Shown: positions 45,307-57,950, counted from the first letter of the stretch. The stretch: DNA of 60,000 bases from Branchiostoma floridae (GCF_000003815.2 NC_049993.1:7689762-7749761), one strand, 5' to 3'. Translations and numbers: made by a program. Notes: generated from the sequence alone by a model not told the origin.

Positions 45307-46408
45307 TAGCAATTAACTAGACAGACTTGATGAGATCACGTGATAAATCAAAAGAAGCCATTCTTAATTATAGGGGTATCATTACATGTTAAAAATTAGG
45401 TGCCAACATATAGGATAAGAGCAACTCTACTTGATTATTCTAAAAGTGAAGTAATATTTTGAGTGCATTAGAATTTGTTGTGGCATTTTACTGTCACAAT
45501 TGTGCGATGCATAGACGAAATTTTAATCTTACCTATAAAAGATGGTATCGCCTGCGTCTCGTTCCCGTCATCGTATGGCAACACTTTCTTGATAAATCGG
45601 TTCGTTACGGGATAAATAAAGCACGAAGGTACATTTATTCAGCGGGAGAATGTTTATGATGATACGTTATCTTAGATAGCCGCGTTAATACGACCCACAG
45701 AATGTACCTATCGTATGGATTACATACATGATGCTGGTCCCAAGAGGGGCAAGAGTTCAATGACCTCCTGGTGCTAACTAACCTAAACTCAAACCAAAAT
45801 GGCCGCCGTCGAATTTATAGTTTCGTGAGACTCTCCGGCGAACTTGTGCTAAATCACAGCCGCTATCTCAGTACAGAGGGATTTTGGAGCACCTAGAGAG
45901 GTTGTGTAAGTACGCGTGGTCAACGACATGCTTGTGGGATATGCAGTTCGGAATCCGTTCAGCGATTTTTGGTGACTGCACTTTCAACCGGATTTCTTCG
46001 GGAGGCAAAACTATAACCTCCTGCTGCAACTTGAGCTGGGCCGAGTTCTTGGTGGGGCTTCCCTCTAAATCTGCCGCGCGTCGCTGCGTTATCTAGGCGT
46101 GTGGAGTGATCGGAGATGCGTCTGGTTCAATCTTTGACGTCCTGGACAAGGTACAGAACTGAAGTTTGCGTACTCTGTCGTAAGATCTCATACGCAAGTA
46201 AATTATTATACGTGCACGGACTGCGTGTGCGCAGTCATGATAAAAACAGTGCGCCCGTATGAAAACACTTGTTGCTCGTAGAGACCATCGTAAGGAAATT
46301 CCAGCGCAGAAGCGGCAAATAACGAATTCGGGCGTCTAGCTCTAGAGAACGATCAGAAGTTTCAGTTTGTGAGGGAGTTGTTGTTGTTGTTGCTGGTTCC
46401 CCCCGCCG

Positions 46409-49400
46409 ATGCTGGTAGCCGCCGGCCTCCCGGAGCTAAGCCCGAGTTCAGCACACATGTTGTGGCTCAGGCTCGCCGTGTTCCTGCATGTAGTGTGGCA
46501 GCTCACCAGCGCCGAGGGACACAGACGGCAGGGACGGAGGGACAGGGGGAGCGATCAGGAGGAGGCCTGCAAGTACACCAACCAGGTAATACTTGCTCAA
46601 ACTCATTAGTTTAGAACACTATGCAAAGTACGCATACCCTGACTTAGTAAGGTTTCATCCACTCACACCATGAACAAGGAGGTTTTAATAATTATTTAAA
46701 GAATAAGGTCTGCAAGTACACCAACCAGGTAACAACCAGGTAATAATGTACTCAAACTTATTAGGATGATGGCTAATAGAGCACTATGCAAGGTGCACAT
46801 ACTGTGACTAAGTAAGGCATCATCCACTCACACTGGGAAGGACCCCTTATCTTTTAAGTGTGGTGGATTAAAGGGTCTGCAAGTACACCAACCAGGTAAC
46901 AACATAGTCTCCAAGCAGACCCTACGGTGCCTTAGAAATAGTATCAAAGCTGGCAAGGGACTGTATAGCGGCACCGGTGCCCGTTTGACTCCCTTTGGCC
47001 GACTATCTCCCTTTGGCCGGCTATACTCCTTTGCCAGCTTTGATGCTATCTCTTTGGGCACCGTAGGGTCTGCTTGGAGACTACTAACAACAGTCTTCTT
47101 CATTACATCTTCAAAGTCATTAGGTTGTGGGCTAGTAGAGCAGTGCACAAGGTACACACCCTGACTTTGTAAGGTTTCATCCACTCCAACCAGGACCAGG
47201 AAGTACCCCTAATCTTTTAGTGTGATGGATTCTTTCTTAACCGAAGCTACAGTGGACAGTGGATTACTCCTTTTCACCTGAGGGAAGTCAAGGGTGTTAC
47301 TGTATGAATCCAGAATGCAAAAAAAAACTATGCTTCTTGCAAAATTTTGTGTCGCAATCTGTTGATAATCGATAAAAGTAACGGGTGTGTCAAAGTGGCA
47401 TTTTAACAACAAATTTTCAGCAAGGAGTTCAATTAGAGTCTATAATCAGACATAGCTGAGGGATTAACAAAATGTCAGTTGGATATAAGCCTGATCCAGG
47501 GTTGTAATTTTTGTAAGCAGCATTGAGACTTCATACACTTCACAAAGTTTGCAAATTACTAACAGTACACAGCTAATTGCACTGACTGTAATGAATGTTT
47601 GTTATGTGATAAAATTTGTTTATTCATCGAATGTCTGATGTTTTAATATCTATTTAATTTTTTGTCATTTCTAGGAGGATTTGAATTCCTTCCTCTGGAC
47701 AATACAGCGGAATCCGCCCTCGTATTTCTTTGGCACGATCCACGTTCCGTACACGCGTGTCTGGGACTTCATTCCGTCCAACTCCAAGCAGGCCTTTCAC
47801 CAGAGTAACCATGTGTTTGTTGAACTGGACCTGACAGACCCCTACACTGTCTCCGCCCTCAGCAGCTGTCAGATGCTTCCTGAAGGAAAAAGTCTGGGCG
47901 ACGTCCTCCCAGAGGATATCTACAGGCGTCTTAAACAGCACTTGAAGGTTTGTTTACTCCTTGAGCTTGAGGGCCTTTAATAGCTCCTTAGACACTGACA
48001 GATTCCCAAACAGTTGTGGTACTGATGAACAGCTCCAAATAGTTGTAAATTCGTGGGCAAAAATTGTGCAGTTGTGCTCACTTGAGGAATTACCAGGTAC
48101 AAGTATACAGGTGTGAAATAATGCCTGGAGAATATGAGCTTATTTTGATGTTTCTTAAAAGTCTGAGTGCTGGACATAGCGCTTGCATTCCAGTTTCAAA
48201 CTTTCCAGGCCCAAAAACAAATATAGCTACTGAGATGGCTCTGTTCTCACAGCATTTCTCCCCCCATCTGGTCACAAACATAGCCGGCCTTCACAACAAA
48301 GCTAACCCGGCCCGCTGGTATTTCCTTCTTCAGTTGGCCAGGGTGTCGCTTCCTGCGCACAGAAAGAAATGTAAAGTCCTCACTTCTCCTACCACATTCA
48401 TATGCCATGACTTTCTACCTGTATCTGAAAAAAGTCCTGTCTAACCACAGTTAGGTTTATTGCTGATCCTCTCTTCATGTGCTTGAGGCATTGCTTGAGA
48501 AAGACACACCTACTATTTTCTTTAAAGCCTAAGGCCAGTCCAATTCAATTTCCTGGTTTCATACTAATGCTCTCCTTTTTTTTCTGATCATTTTTTCTGA
48601 AAAAAAAAAATGAAAAAAAGATCGCATGTACACACAATTCATTCCCTGGCTCATTTGGGCTCCTTGTCTTCCATCTGTTACAGCTTTTCCTGTCTTAATG
48701 CATCAGACTTTTGATACATGATGAAGAAATGGAAAAAAAATGACTTAAAATTCCTAGCTCAGTTGCAATATCAAACAGCCAGGTGTGTTAACTTTGTGGC
48801 TCCCTTTGAAGTACTAGTATTCAGATCTGGTTCCAGATAGGAGCTTTCTTTCATCTTTCTCCCCCTCATTCTACTGATTTTTTGTAAGAATTTATATGGT
48901 GTAACCTTACTTGGCTTAGATTCCCACAGGAAATAAAGTTTGATAGATTTCATACTTGGCTGTGACAGGTCCATGGTACAAGTTCTCTGTACCAACAGTT
49001 CTAGAGTTTTACATCATCCTCAGGTTTCCTCCCTGCCTGAACCTTACACCATCAGGGATGACCCACTAGACCTGGGGGAGGACAGTCTAGCCAGGATAAA
49101 TAAAGACCTCAGGTTTGGGCAGTTATAGGTGTCAAGCTGTAGAAATGGAGAGGATACAGCTGGGGATAGCATGAGATCTGTATTCTGTCTCATACAGATT
49201 TTAGGGCTCAAAAGACCCACCTGTAAGTTTGGATTTGCAAAAGAAAATCTAGATTGAAAGTTATGATGGTAGACAATTTGTCTGTTAGGCTTGCTGGTAT
49301 GAACCTAAATTTTGCTAAGTTAAGGGCATACTGATAACTGAAGCTTGTGTTCTACATGTAGTCGGTTGGCTTGGGTATTTACGGAACATTTTACCAGTTT

Positions 49401-52400
49401 GCAAGGAAATTTTGGACACCAAGTGATATTGCAATGCAGGTGAGGTAACACAGATGTTTGTCTGCCATCTGGTTTTGTGGGTGCAGCACACTTGAAGTGC
49501 TAGTAATTCACATTTTTCATTTATCACCAGGGTTATACAATCAAGATAAGTCTAGGTCTTTGAGCACTTGTTAAGGTTATCACAGTGGCACAGTGTCTGC
49601 TAAAACCTGTAATTCCATTTTTACGAGAAATCGACTGAAGGCAGACTCGGCTGTTGATGTTTTGTCTCAGACTCCCTGCGAGCTCTGGCCAGTACCTCTG
49701 CCAGATTCACAGGATATTGATTTTTACATACCAGACATATTTGCACCACAAACTTTTACTCAAAGTTCAAAGATTATCAGTGTTTAAATAGCATGCTTGC
49801 AGGCATCATTGGTGGCCCCCACTGTGCCTATCAATTATTAACTCTACACTCATGTCAAATGGTTGAATCTGATAACCTATAATCAGGATTGTGGGGGGGA
49901 AACTCATCTTGGGAGGTGGAATCCAAAGTAGCTAGCACCCAAGAAGTCCTTATCTTAGCCCTCTGAAACACCATCTTTTAGACTTTGAGAAGCAAACTGC
50001 AACTAGACATTTTTGAAAATACACACCACAAGTTATATACTTCATTTTATACAACTTTTGCATGTTTTTGGAAAGTTTTGAGGCAATTTTCATTCTGACG
50101 AAAATTTATAATGGCATGGACATGGCTAAATGCAATCAAATTCACTGAAAAAAGATAGTCCAAATTGTCCATCTGGCTAGAACTTTGCTTACGTTGATGA
50201 CGATAAAGTTGTCTTAATGTTAAACAAGTGACCGTAGGTAACATAGTCTGTGACGTCGGTCTGGTATATGTTGCTTGTTTTGTCTTCTTTGGTGTGTGAC
50301 GTTGTGCTTATATCCTATATGATTCTTTTCATGGTGTTAGATATATCGTTGTATCTAAAGTTGCCTAATATTTCTGTGTCATGTGAATCTTACTAAACAG
50401 GTATGGATTGTGAGATAACATGTGGCCAAAGTCAAAAAGATATGGTGACGATAAGTTACCGGATGGTCTACTCTAATACACAGGCACATTCACACACAGA
50501 CACACCTACAAGACCGACAGGCAGACTGACAAACGCACCAAGTATTAACATGTTTCTGTTATGGACGTAATAAGTATGAAGCACGGAATAGGACCTTGAT
50601 GTTTCTTAGTCGAAGTCCGGGAATATAATATGGCTAAACTTCATTTGGGACGAGAATTCTTACACGCTTCATTGCAAACGGCGACAGGAGGCATTTGATT
50701 GACAGGGTCATTAGTGGAACATTAGATGTCGGTTCCCATGTCCTACATACGATAACACACAGCTGTTGATGATGAACTGTGCGATAAGTTTTTAACTAGT
50801 GTGAAGCCATAAGGTAGCATGACACAGTGTTAATGGGTGAATCCCGGGGTCCATGATGCTGGTACATAAAGTAGTACGGATAAACTTGTTGAATAAGAGG
50901 TAGAAAGCAAACGCGCGTAAAATTCTTGCACATATCGCGCATCTGCTTAGCTATACCCAATTACCTCAACGGGCACCATATGCAGACATGGGCCAATACA
51001 CTGTGAAACGTACAATTTGCAGGGGTGATTTCTGAAATTATTACATACATAATAAAAACAGCTGCCGAAAAAATAAAACACCTTGCATCATCGTCCAACT
51101 ATGTGTAGAGAACCTGCCAAACCACAAACGTATGCGACAACGGGAACATGCAGATATAGATGCGAACGCGCGTTACATTGACGACCAGAGAACATCACGC
51201 ATCTGCTTGCAATATCTCAATTACAGCATGACCCATATACAGGGGATCTGGACTAATACACCGAAAGATGAACATTTTGTAGGGGTGTTATTTTTATTGC
51301 GTCCCTAATAAAACCAACTGCCGCAAAAACAACAAAAAAAACAACGTGCATCATCGTCAACCTCAGTGCAGATGACCTGCCAAACAACGTACGTATGCGA
51401 CAACGGGAACATGCAGATACCGATGCGAACGCGAATAACTTTGACGATCAGGTAACACCACGCATCTGCTTGACAAATTCCAATGACACCATGACCCACA
51501 TACAGAGGATCTGGACCAAAACACCGCAAGACGAACAAATTGTAGGGGTGTTATTTTTATAAAATCCATAATAAAACCACCTGCCGCAAAAAAAAGTTCA
51601 CGTGCATCATCGTCAACCTCAGTACAAAGGACCTGCCAAACCACATAGAATTCAGACAACGGGAACATACAGATACAGCTGCGAACGCGCGTAAACGTGA
51701 CAAAACTAAAAGTCTGTCGACCAGAGGGTCTGGTCACAGACTAATAAGAGTGAACATGCTTTACCAATGATGCTGCTTGTGGTTGTGAAAGAGAGAGAAT
51801 GTTCATGGTTAGGACAGTAGGAAGAAGTTTGTTCAGTAACCCATGACCTGAAGACAGGCCGGCCAGAGTGTGTTATGTCCAAGTGTTTGCTGTATAAATG
51901 TTAGTCAGACTCCCCATCTGTTGTTGACTATATCTTGTTGTTACCTTTGGCTGTCCATCAAAGAAGGAGAACTCTGTGATCACACTACTAGCACAGTATT
52001 ATTGGATCTGAGTTGATGTAAAAATCTAGCTGTTTTCCCCAATGATAATTTGTGATATTTGCTTTTGGTACATTTGCATAACCATTTAGAAACTTTGCTT
52101 TTGCAGCTCACTCGTATAATTTAGTAATTCTGGTACTCAAACCATGAATATATGATCATAATTAACAAATGGGATAACAAAAGGCACTAAATTAGCTTTT
52201 TGATTTATAAGACAATGCAATTTACAAAGCATTGAGGAATTTCAGGGAGATATGAAACATGACCAACCAAAATCATTGGCTCGTTATAACTTGTATTCTT
52301 CTTTTTTGTATAGCATGTTAAAAGGCTTCGGTTGGCAGGAATTTACTAGGCTCAGTTAACTGGAAACACAACACAACTACATGTAATGCAACGTGCAAAA

Positions 52401-55400
52401 TACCACTTGTACACTTGCACATTGCAACCACATTTTGCTTTGTGCAACTCAGGTTGCACAGGGCACAACTTAGACTTTGAGCATTTTGAGTTTCAATTTA
52501 CTTGAAACAAACATGCTTATAAGTAATATGATAGTAAAAGGTGATGTATTTATGTATGTATTGTACCTTTTAGTTTCAGAAATTAGTAAATTGTAGGTGG
52601 TGCAACTTGAAATTCAGTTGTGCAACCTAGTTTTAGCCCCAGTTTGCACACTGTGCAACCTGACTCAGAAAAGTATTTTGTACACTGTTAAATGAATATT
52701 GTTTGGCTAGCTCTTGCTCAAGTGTTGACTACATATTCTTCTTTTCCCCAGTATATAAAGAACATGATGCCACTGTGGGTGACGGCAGACCAGCGGGGGC
52801 GGGGCCTGTACGCAGACTACCTCTTCAACGCCATCACCGGGAACTGGGAGCGGAAACGGCCGGTGTGGGTGATGCTGATGGTCAACTCGCTGACGGAGGT
52901 GGACGTGCGGACCCGCGGGATCCCTGTCCTGGACCTGTTCCTGGCGCAGGAGGCAGCGCGGCTCAACAAGCGAACAGGAGCTGTGGAGAAGGTGGAGGAA
53001 CAGTGCATGCCGCTCAACGGGCTCAACATATCACAGGTGGGAAACAGTTCTTTTGTTTTTACTGTTTCAAGATTTTATACACTACATCCTGTATACAAAG
53101 TAAAGCCTTCGATGAAGGTAAAGAAGCGTACTGGTGCCATTGAAAAGATGGAGGAACAGTGCATGCCGCTCAACGTGCTCAACATATCACAGGTGGGAAA
53201 TAGTTCTTTTGTTTTGCTATCAAGATTTTACAGGTATACTACCGGTATACTGTAAATGCAGAAATGTTCGCGGTGGATTACTGTTCGCGGTTTTCGCGAT
53301 GACCACTTCACCGCGAACTTAAAACTACCGCGAACATTTTTCTATTATAGTATCAGACTGCAGTCTATGGTGTAACCGCGAACTTAAATCCACCGCAAAA
53401 AGTCCCTTTTCCCGCTACCGCGAAATTAAATCCCCGCGAACTTCAATGCATTTACAGTATTCTGTATACAAGGTAAAGCCAACAAGCCTTCTATCATTCC
53501 CCTTATCCTTCTCATGTTGAAGGTAGAGGAACAGTGCATACTGCTCAATGGGCTTAACATATCACAGGTACAAAATCAGTCTTTTTTTCTTACTATTATT
53601 AAAACTTTACCTGCTATTCCGTACACAAGGTAAAGGCAGCAAGCTCTCTGTATCAGTCCTCTGATCTTTCAAACTCAAGTTGGAATGGCTCATCGTCTGA
53701 GAAGGATCAAAGAACTGACTGAACATTGCTCTTTCTGACACATTTTGTCATAAACAATGTTTTTGATTAAACAAAGTTAGGTTCAAAAGACTGAGGATAA
53801 CCTGTGGCACCCATCTCAGCTTCTTTACCTTAGTTAGGGCCACACAATACTGTGCTGTGCAATTGCTCTACAACAGGGGGCTAGTGTTTTACTACCATAC
53901 TCTTAGTCTTACTAAGTCTTTGAGAAAGCAGCATGGAGAAAGCAGCATGTTAAAGTCTTTGGTATGACTTGGCCAGGAAGCACTTAACCCACCAAATGCA
54001 AGGCAAATACTTGGTTTACTAGGCCATTGTACCGGTCATTTCATCAGTATATTCTTGACTATATACCTGTGTGTTTTTCAGGTCCTGTTTGCGCTGAACC
54101 AGACATTATGGCAGCAGGAGAACATTCGCAGCGGTCAGCTCCCCGTGTCCTTCTCTACAGACGACCTGATTCATCACTACAACTGTGGGGACCTCAACAC
54201 TATCATCTTTGACCATCACACTGCACAGGTATGGGGAAGTGCATAGAAGTCATTTTGTGGGATAGGTGCAATAGTAAAGATTTAAGTGAACAGAAAAAAG
54301 AATATGGTACAGCACAACAGCACAACAGCACAACATGGCATACTTTAATCTAAAGTAGAGACATTGTCAACTGTACCATCATCTTCGACCACTGCACAGG
54401 TGCAGGGCAAATATAATCTGTTGGGAAAACGTGCATCAAAGATGCTCCCATTCATATTGATATGCTAGATTGTCTGTATCTGCACTGCATAAGTGCTTTT
54501 TGATATAATGTACCAGCTTCCAAGGCATGGGTAGGGACTGGTTATATTACTTGTAACACCTAAACCAGTCAAAACTATTAACTGCCTTTGTGTATGACAT
54601 TTATAAAGTCTGTGATTACCAGCCTGATGAACATATTCACCGATTCTTGTGTGTTAATGTCAGGTTCCCAACCTGTTGAACACGACGCTGTCCCCCCCTG
54701 ACCTGGAGCAGGCTCAGCAGATCGATGAGTACTTCCGTACGGAGCTGATCCTCCTCAGGAACCAGCGCATGGCAGGCAGGGTCTCCAAGCTGCTGCAGGA
54801 CCATCCTAACGACAGCTTCTTCTTCGCATTTGGTGCAGGTAAGGACGGGAAAAAATGCAAAGCTATGTTACTTTTTAGAGTAAAAATTGGTTGATAATTT
54901 GGCAGCAAAAATATCTTATGTAACGCTAGTTCACCTTTATCCGCTGGGTAACCTATATCCGTTGCTTTTAAAAACAGGGTATTTGGGGACATCACGTCAA
55001 CGGACGTTGGTCCCAAATTGCAATATTTCCAATATATTGCAGTCTAACACTACCACCCGTTGGCTTGATGTGCCTAAATACTCTGTTTTGAAAAACAACG
55101 GATATAGGTCACCCTGCGGATAAAGGTGAACTAGCGTTAGTTATGTTAAGAAATCAAGTAAAGTATGAAATCTCCTACATACATAAAAGGATATTCCGTG
55201 TTTTTCCTTTTTCCTTCCTTTAGTTTTATTGCAATCTGCCAACTTCCTCAGTTACCCAGTCAAGCAATTCTACTATACCCTCAAACGTTTTAAATGAAGA
55301 AATGCAAGATACAATTTGATATATATTTAGAGAAATGGTAGCTCTTCTACAATTAGTAACTTACTATTTCACTTCACTTGGTACACTTAAACACTGAATG

Positions 55401-55520
55401 AGTAAGAATGTCTGTTTTTTTCCTCCCAGGACATTTCATAGGGAACAACACTGTGATTGACCTGCTGAGAAGAAATGGGTTGGACATAGCCTACGTCCCT
55501 TCTAACGGCACCCTAAACAC
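46409..55520 (+). CDS. TRABD2: TIKI-type metalloprotease (TRABD2), 3'-truncated by the window, 6 exons
   Basis: TIKI proteins are membrane-anchored metalloproteases of the TraB/PrgY superfamily that clip Wnt N-termini and so inactivate Wnts (family knowledge). Exons: 46409-46585, 47675-47947, 52752-53036, 54082-54228, 54664-54838, 55430-55520. All are GT-AG with matching phases, giving 382 complete codons. The start follows an in-frame TGA at 46370. A second Met at 46457 begins a better signal peptide ([20 protein letters not shown]). The mature part aligns throughout with vertebrate TRABD2[87 protein letters not shown] and [20 protein letters not shown]. Both GX2H motifs (GTIH and GAGH) and the Glu of VELDL are intact. 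N-glycosylation sites include NISQ, NQTL, NTTL, NNTV and NGTL. The variable C-terminal region and membrane anchor were not found and should lie past 60000. TRABD2A and TRABD2B cannot be told apart here. Confidence 0.93.
46565..47235 (+). repeat. Triplicated segment carrying the TRABD2 exon 1 donor
   Basis: CTGCAAGTACACCAACCAG|GTAA occurs at the true exon 1 end (46585) and again ending at 46728 and 46895. The downstream intron blocks are repeated too (GCACTATGCAAGGTGCACAT, AAGGTTTCATCCACTC). The third unit is split by the element at 46905-47084. Confidence 0.85.
46905..47084. mobile_element. 180-bp CTCCAAGCAG-family MITE with 8-bp target duplication
   Basis: Ends TAGTCTCCAAGCAGACCCTA and TAGGGTCTGCTTGGAGACTA are perfect inverted repeats. 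TAACAACA flanks both sides (46897-46904 and 47085-47092). It is inserted nine bases past the exon border of the third donor copy of TRABD2 exon 1. Confidence 0.85.
50890..51690. repeat. Tandem repeat of about 255 bp, three to four copies, in TRABD2 intron 2
   Basis: Units share ACCTGCCAAACCACA, GACAACGGGAACATNCAGAT, CGCATCTGCTTG and TTGTAGGGGTGTTATTTTTA. The first landmark occurs near 51112, 51375 and 51628. The rest of intron 2 (47948-52751) shows no supported exon. Confidence 0.8.
52970..53567 (+). repeat. Three copies of the TRABD2 exon 3 end with its donor
   Basis: The true exon end (GAGGAACAGTGCATGCCGCT through AACATATCACAG|GTGGG, border 53036) is repeated with borders at 53192 and 53567. 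Copy 2 remains open in frame ([14 protein letters not shown]). Copy 3 is more diverged, with CATACTGCTCAATGGGCTTA. Confidence 0.85.
53249..53458. mobile_element. MITE of the ACTGTAAATGCA family, copy 3
   Basis: ACTGTAAATGCAGAAATG and CTTCAATGCATTTACAGT ends with CGCGGTTTTCGCG inner blocks. Orientation is opposite to the copies at 8829 and 22987. It sits between duplicate copies 2 and 3 of the TRABD2 exon 3 end. Confidence 0.8.
54185..54401 (+). repeat. Partial duplicate of the TRABD2 exon 4 end with donor
   Basis: The true exon end ATCATCTTTGACCATCACAC with TGCACAG|GT (border 54228) recurs as ATCATCTTCGACCACTGCAC with AG|GT (border 54399). A CAGCACAA microsatellite lies between them near 54308-54333. 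Confidence 0.7.
54921..55137. mobile_element. MITE of the TAACGCTAGTTCACC family, copy 1
   Basis: TAACGCTAGTTCACCTTTAT and ATAAAGGTGAACTAGCGTTA are inverted ends. Inner blocks CCTATATCCGTTGC and ACAACGGATATAGG also pair. TTATG occurs on both sides as a possible target duplication. It lies in TRABD2 intron 5. Confidence 0.8.
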
Positions 55521-56379
55521 GTAGGTCACCTCTACATTCTCTTTGTAACAAAAATAATATTCAATTTCTTTGCTTATATTTTAGTGAGAATGGACTAGGT
55601 TTGGTTCTGTGAAATAGCTGTTACTCAAGCAACTGGATGTGATTTTGAACAAAATTATCGGATAAATTATGATTTTATGTTTGTTCAAAATCGTATTCCT
55701 TGGTTTCAGTAACTGCTATTTTGGCATATCTTTTAACTGGATATGTAACCCTTATCACCAAATCTAGGTTTGCCTCTATGTTATCAGAGGATGCCAGTTT
55801 TCTTCCTCTTATTCATTTTCCCTGTCTACTCCATTCATTCATTCAGTCAGAAAAAATGTGAGAACAGAAAAGTAAGATTGATAGGATCTATGTACAAAAT
55901 TGCTTTGCTGTGCCACATCAAATGCCAGTTATGTTATTCAGAAGCAGGAAGTGTCAGGAAGTAGCTTGACAGTTATAAATAGCTCTAGCTTCCAAGAAGT
56001 AGAGATGTGGGGAAGGAAAATATGAGTCACTTTATCATTTCAATCCAGTTGGATTTGTCCGAAGAAAGAGACAGAATGGCCTGACATGCATCATTACATG
56101 TACATGTACATACAGATGACAAAGGCTTGAGAACACCTATAAGTACAGATTTAATACAGATTTAAATAGGGGACCCTGCCAATTTCTTCTGAAGGTTGCT
56201 CTTGGAAATGGAAACACTCTTCACACATTGTGTTAATTCTTAGATTTATGTCCTATTACAGTTATACCAGGTTACTAATGAATGCCATCTTTGGTATTCC
56301 CTAGACACTTAAACTTTTATTATCTCTCATTAAAACTTACATTATAGACAGGAAACACAAAATTATCCTATGAAATTCT

Positions 56380-57950
56380 GCACAAGGATACATATGGGGG
56401 AGAAGGGGAGTTTTGTTAAAACGTGTCAGACTTTGCAGGGAAAACATGTGAAAACAACACCTGATATCTGGAATGTCATGGAATTGAGGGGCTGAACTCT
56501 GAGGCTTCTCATGGAATTCTAAAAGATAAGATTACTGGGAAAATAACTTTATAAAATCAGTAAAGAATACTTCATTGTTAATGAAATTTGGACTGTGGCG
56601 AATCTTAGTTTATTTTTGTGTGATTGAAACCTTGAAACAGCAGGTCTGGTGAGAGGAAACCCTACAATGACCATGTCAGAAGTATGAAAAGTTCTAAAAA
56701 TTATCTGACGAAATTTCGCATATGGATACATTATGGGGGAAAAGGGGCATTTTTTTTTTGACGTGCAGGGAAAACACATAAAAACAACAACTGAAACCTG
56801 GACTGTCAAGAAATTTAGCAGAAAATCTTTTATGGGACTGAATTTTGACGTTTCTCAGGGAATTCTAAAAGATGAGATTACTGGGAAAATAACTTTATAG
56901 AATCAGTAAAGAATACTTAACGCTAGTTCACCTTTATCCGTGGGGTGACCTAATAAATATCCGTTGCCTTTAAAACAGCACATTTAGGGGTATTAAGTCT
57001 GCTGACAGTGGTTTCAAATTTGCAATATTTTCAAAATGTTCCGATTTTAAACCACCGTCCGTCTACTCTATATCCCTAAAAACGTTTTTTGTACAAACAA
57101 CGAATATAGGTTACCCTCGGATAAAGGTGAACCAGCGTTAATTGTTAATGAAATTTGAACTGTGACGGATCTTAGTTTATTTTTGTGTCATTGAAACCTT
57201 GAGACATCAGGTTTGGTGAGAGGAAACCCTCCATGGACTGTGTCAGACGTTTGAATAATTCTGAAAATTATTTGACAAAATTCTGCACAAGGATACATTA
57301 TGTGGGAGAAGGGGAGTTCTGAAACGTGTCAGAATTTGCAGGGAAAACATGTCAAGACAGCACCTGATATCTGGGCTGTCAGGGAATTTATGAGAACAAC
57401 TTTTATGGGGCTGATCTCTGAGGCTTCTCAGGGAATTCCAAAAGATGAGTTTGCTGGGAAAATAACTTGATAAAGAATACTTTATTGTTAATAAAATTTG
57501 AATTGTGACGAATCTTAGTTTATTTTTGTGTGATGGAAACCTTGAGACAGCAGGTTAGGTGAGAGGAAACCCTCCATGGACTGAAGTGTGTCAGAAGTTT
57601 GAATAATTCTAAAAATTGTTTGACAAGGATACATTATTGGGGAGAAGGGGAGTTTTGTTAAAACGTGTCAGAATTTGCAGGGAAAACATGTGAGGACAAC
57701 ATCTGATATCTGGAATGTCAGTACATTTAGGAGAATAACTTTTAAGGGACTGATCTCTGAGGCTTCTCTAGGAATTCTAAAAGATGGGTTTACTGGGAAA
57801 ATAACTTGATAAAGAATACTTTATTGTTAATGAAACTTGAACTGTGAGGAATCTTAGTTTATTTTTGTGTGATTGAAACCTTGAGACAGCAGATTTGGTG
57901 AGAGGAAACCCTCCATGGGCCGTGTCAGAAGTTTGAGTTACTGTTTGCTT
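56380..57950. repeat. Tandem array, unit about 340 bp, roughly 4.5 copies
   Basis: Landmarks AAGGATACATTATGNGGGAG, TGCAGGGAAAACATGTGA, TACTGGGAAAATAACTT and GTGAGAGGAAACCCTCCATG recur at intervals of about 335-346 bp once the MITE at 56918-57140 is subtracted. Gap-free units start near 56388, 56723, 57292 and 57629. Confidence 0.85.
56918..57140. mobile_element. MITE of the TAACGCTAGTTCACC family, copy 2
   Basis: TAACGCTAGTTCACCTTTAT and ATAAAGGTGAACCAGCGTTA ends. It interrupts one unit of the tandem array between GAATACT and ATTGTTAATG. The other units show the uninterrupted site (GAATACTTTATTGTTAAT). Confidence 0.85.

Larger units (their letters stand above)
43726..46408. other. Intergenic region between NOX5 and TRABD2
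   Basis: No supported exon. It includes MITEs and microsatellites, listed separately. The last 600 bp before the TRABD2 ATG are richer in GC and presumably hold its promoter and 5' UTR. An in-frame TGA at 46370 shows the 5' leader is not coding. Confidence 0.5.

Noticed and set aside
45790-45810. CCAAAATGGCCGCC as a YY1-type promoter element upstream of TRABD2
   Set aside because: Only a partial match to the CAAGATGGCGGC consensus, and there is no transcript start to anchor it.
46876-47100. CRISPR-like or attachment-site-like short repeats
   Set aside because: Nuclear animal DNA. The pattern is explained by a triplicated splice donor segment plus a MITE with inverted ends.
47654-47941. 95-codon minus-strand frame
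   Set aside because: It is the antisense shadow of TRABD2 exon 2, whose plus-strand translation matches a known family.
51305-51737. Overlapping minus-strand frames with repeated peptide blocks
   Set aside because: They arise from the 255-bp tandem repeat in TRABD2 intron 2 and have no recognisable domain.
52703-53143. 146-codon plus-strand frame
   Set aside because: An alternative-frame shadow of GC-rich TRABD2 exon 3. The conserved TIKI sequence is in the other frame.
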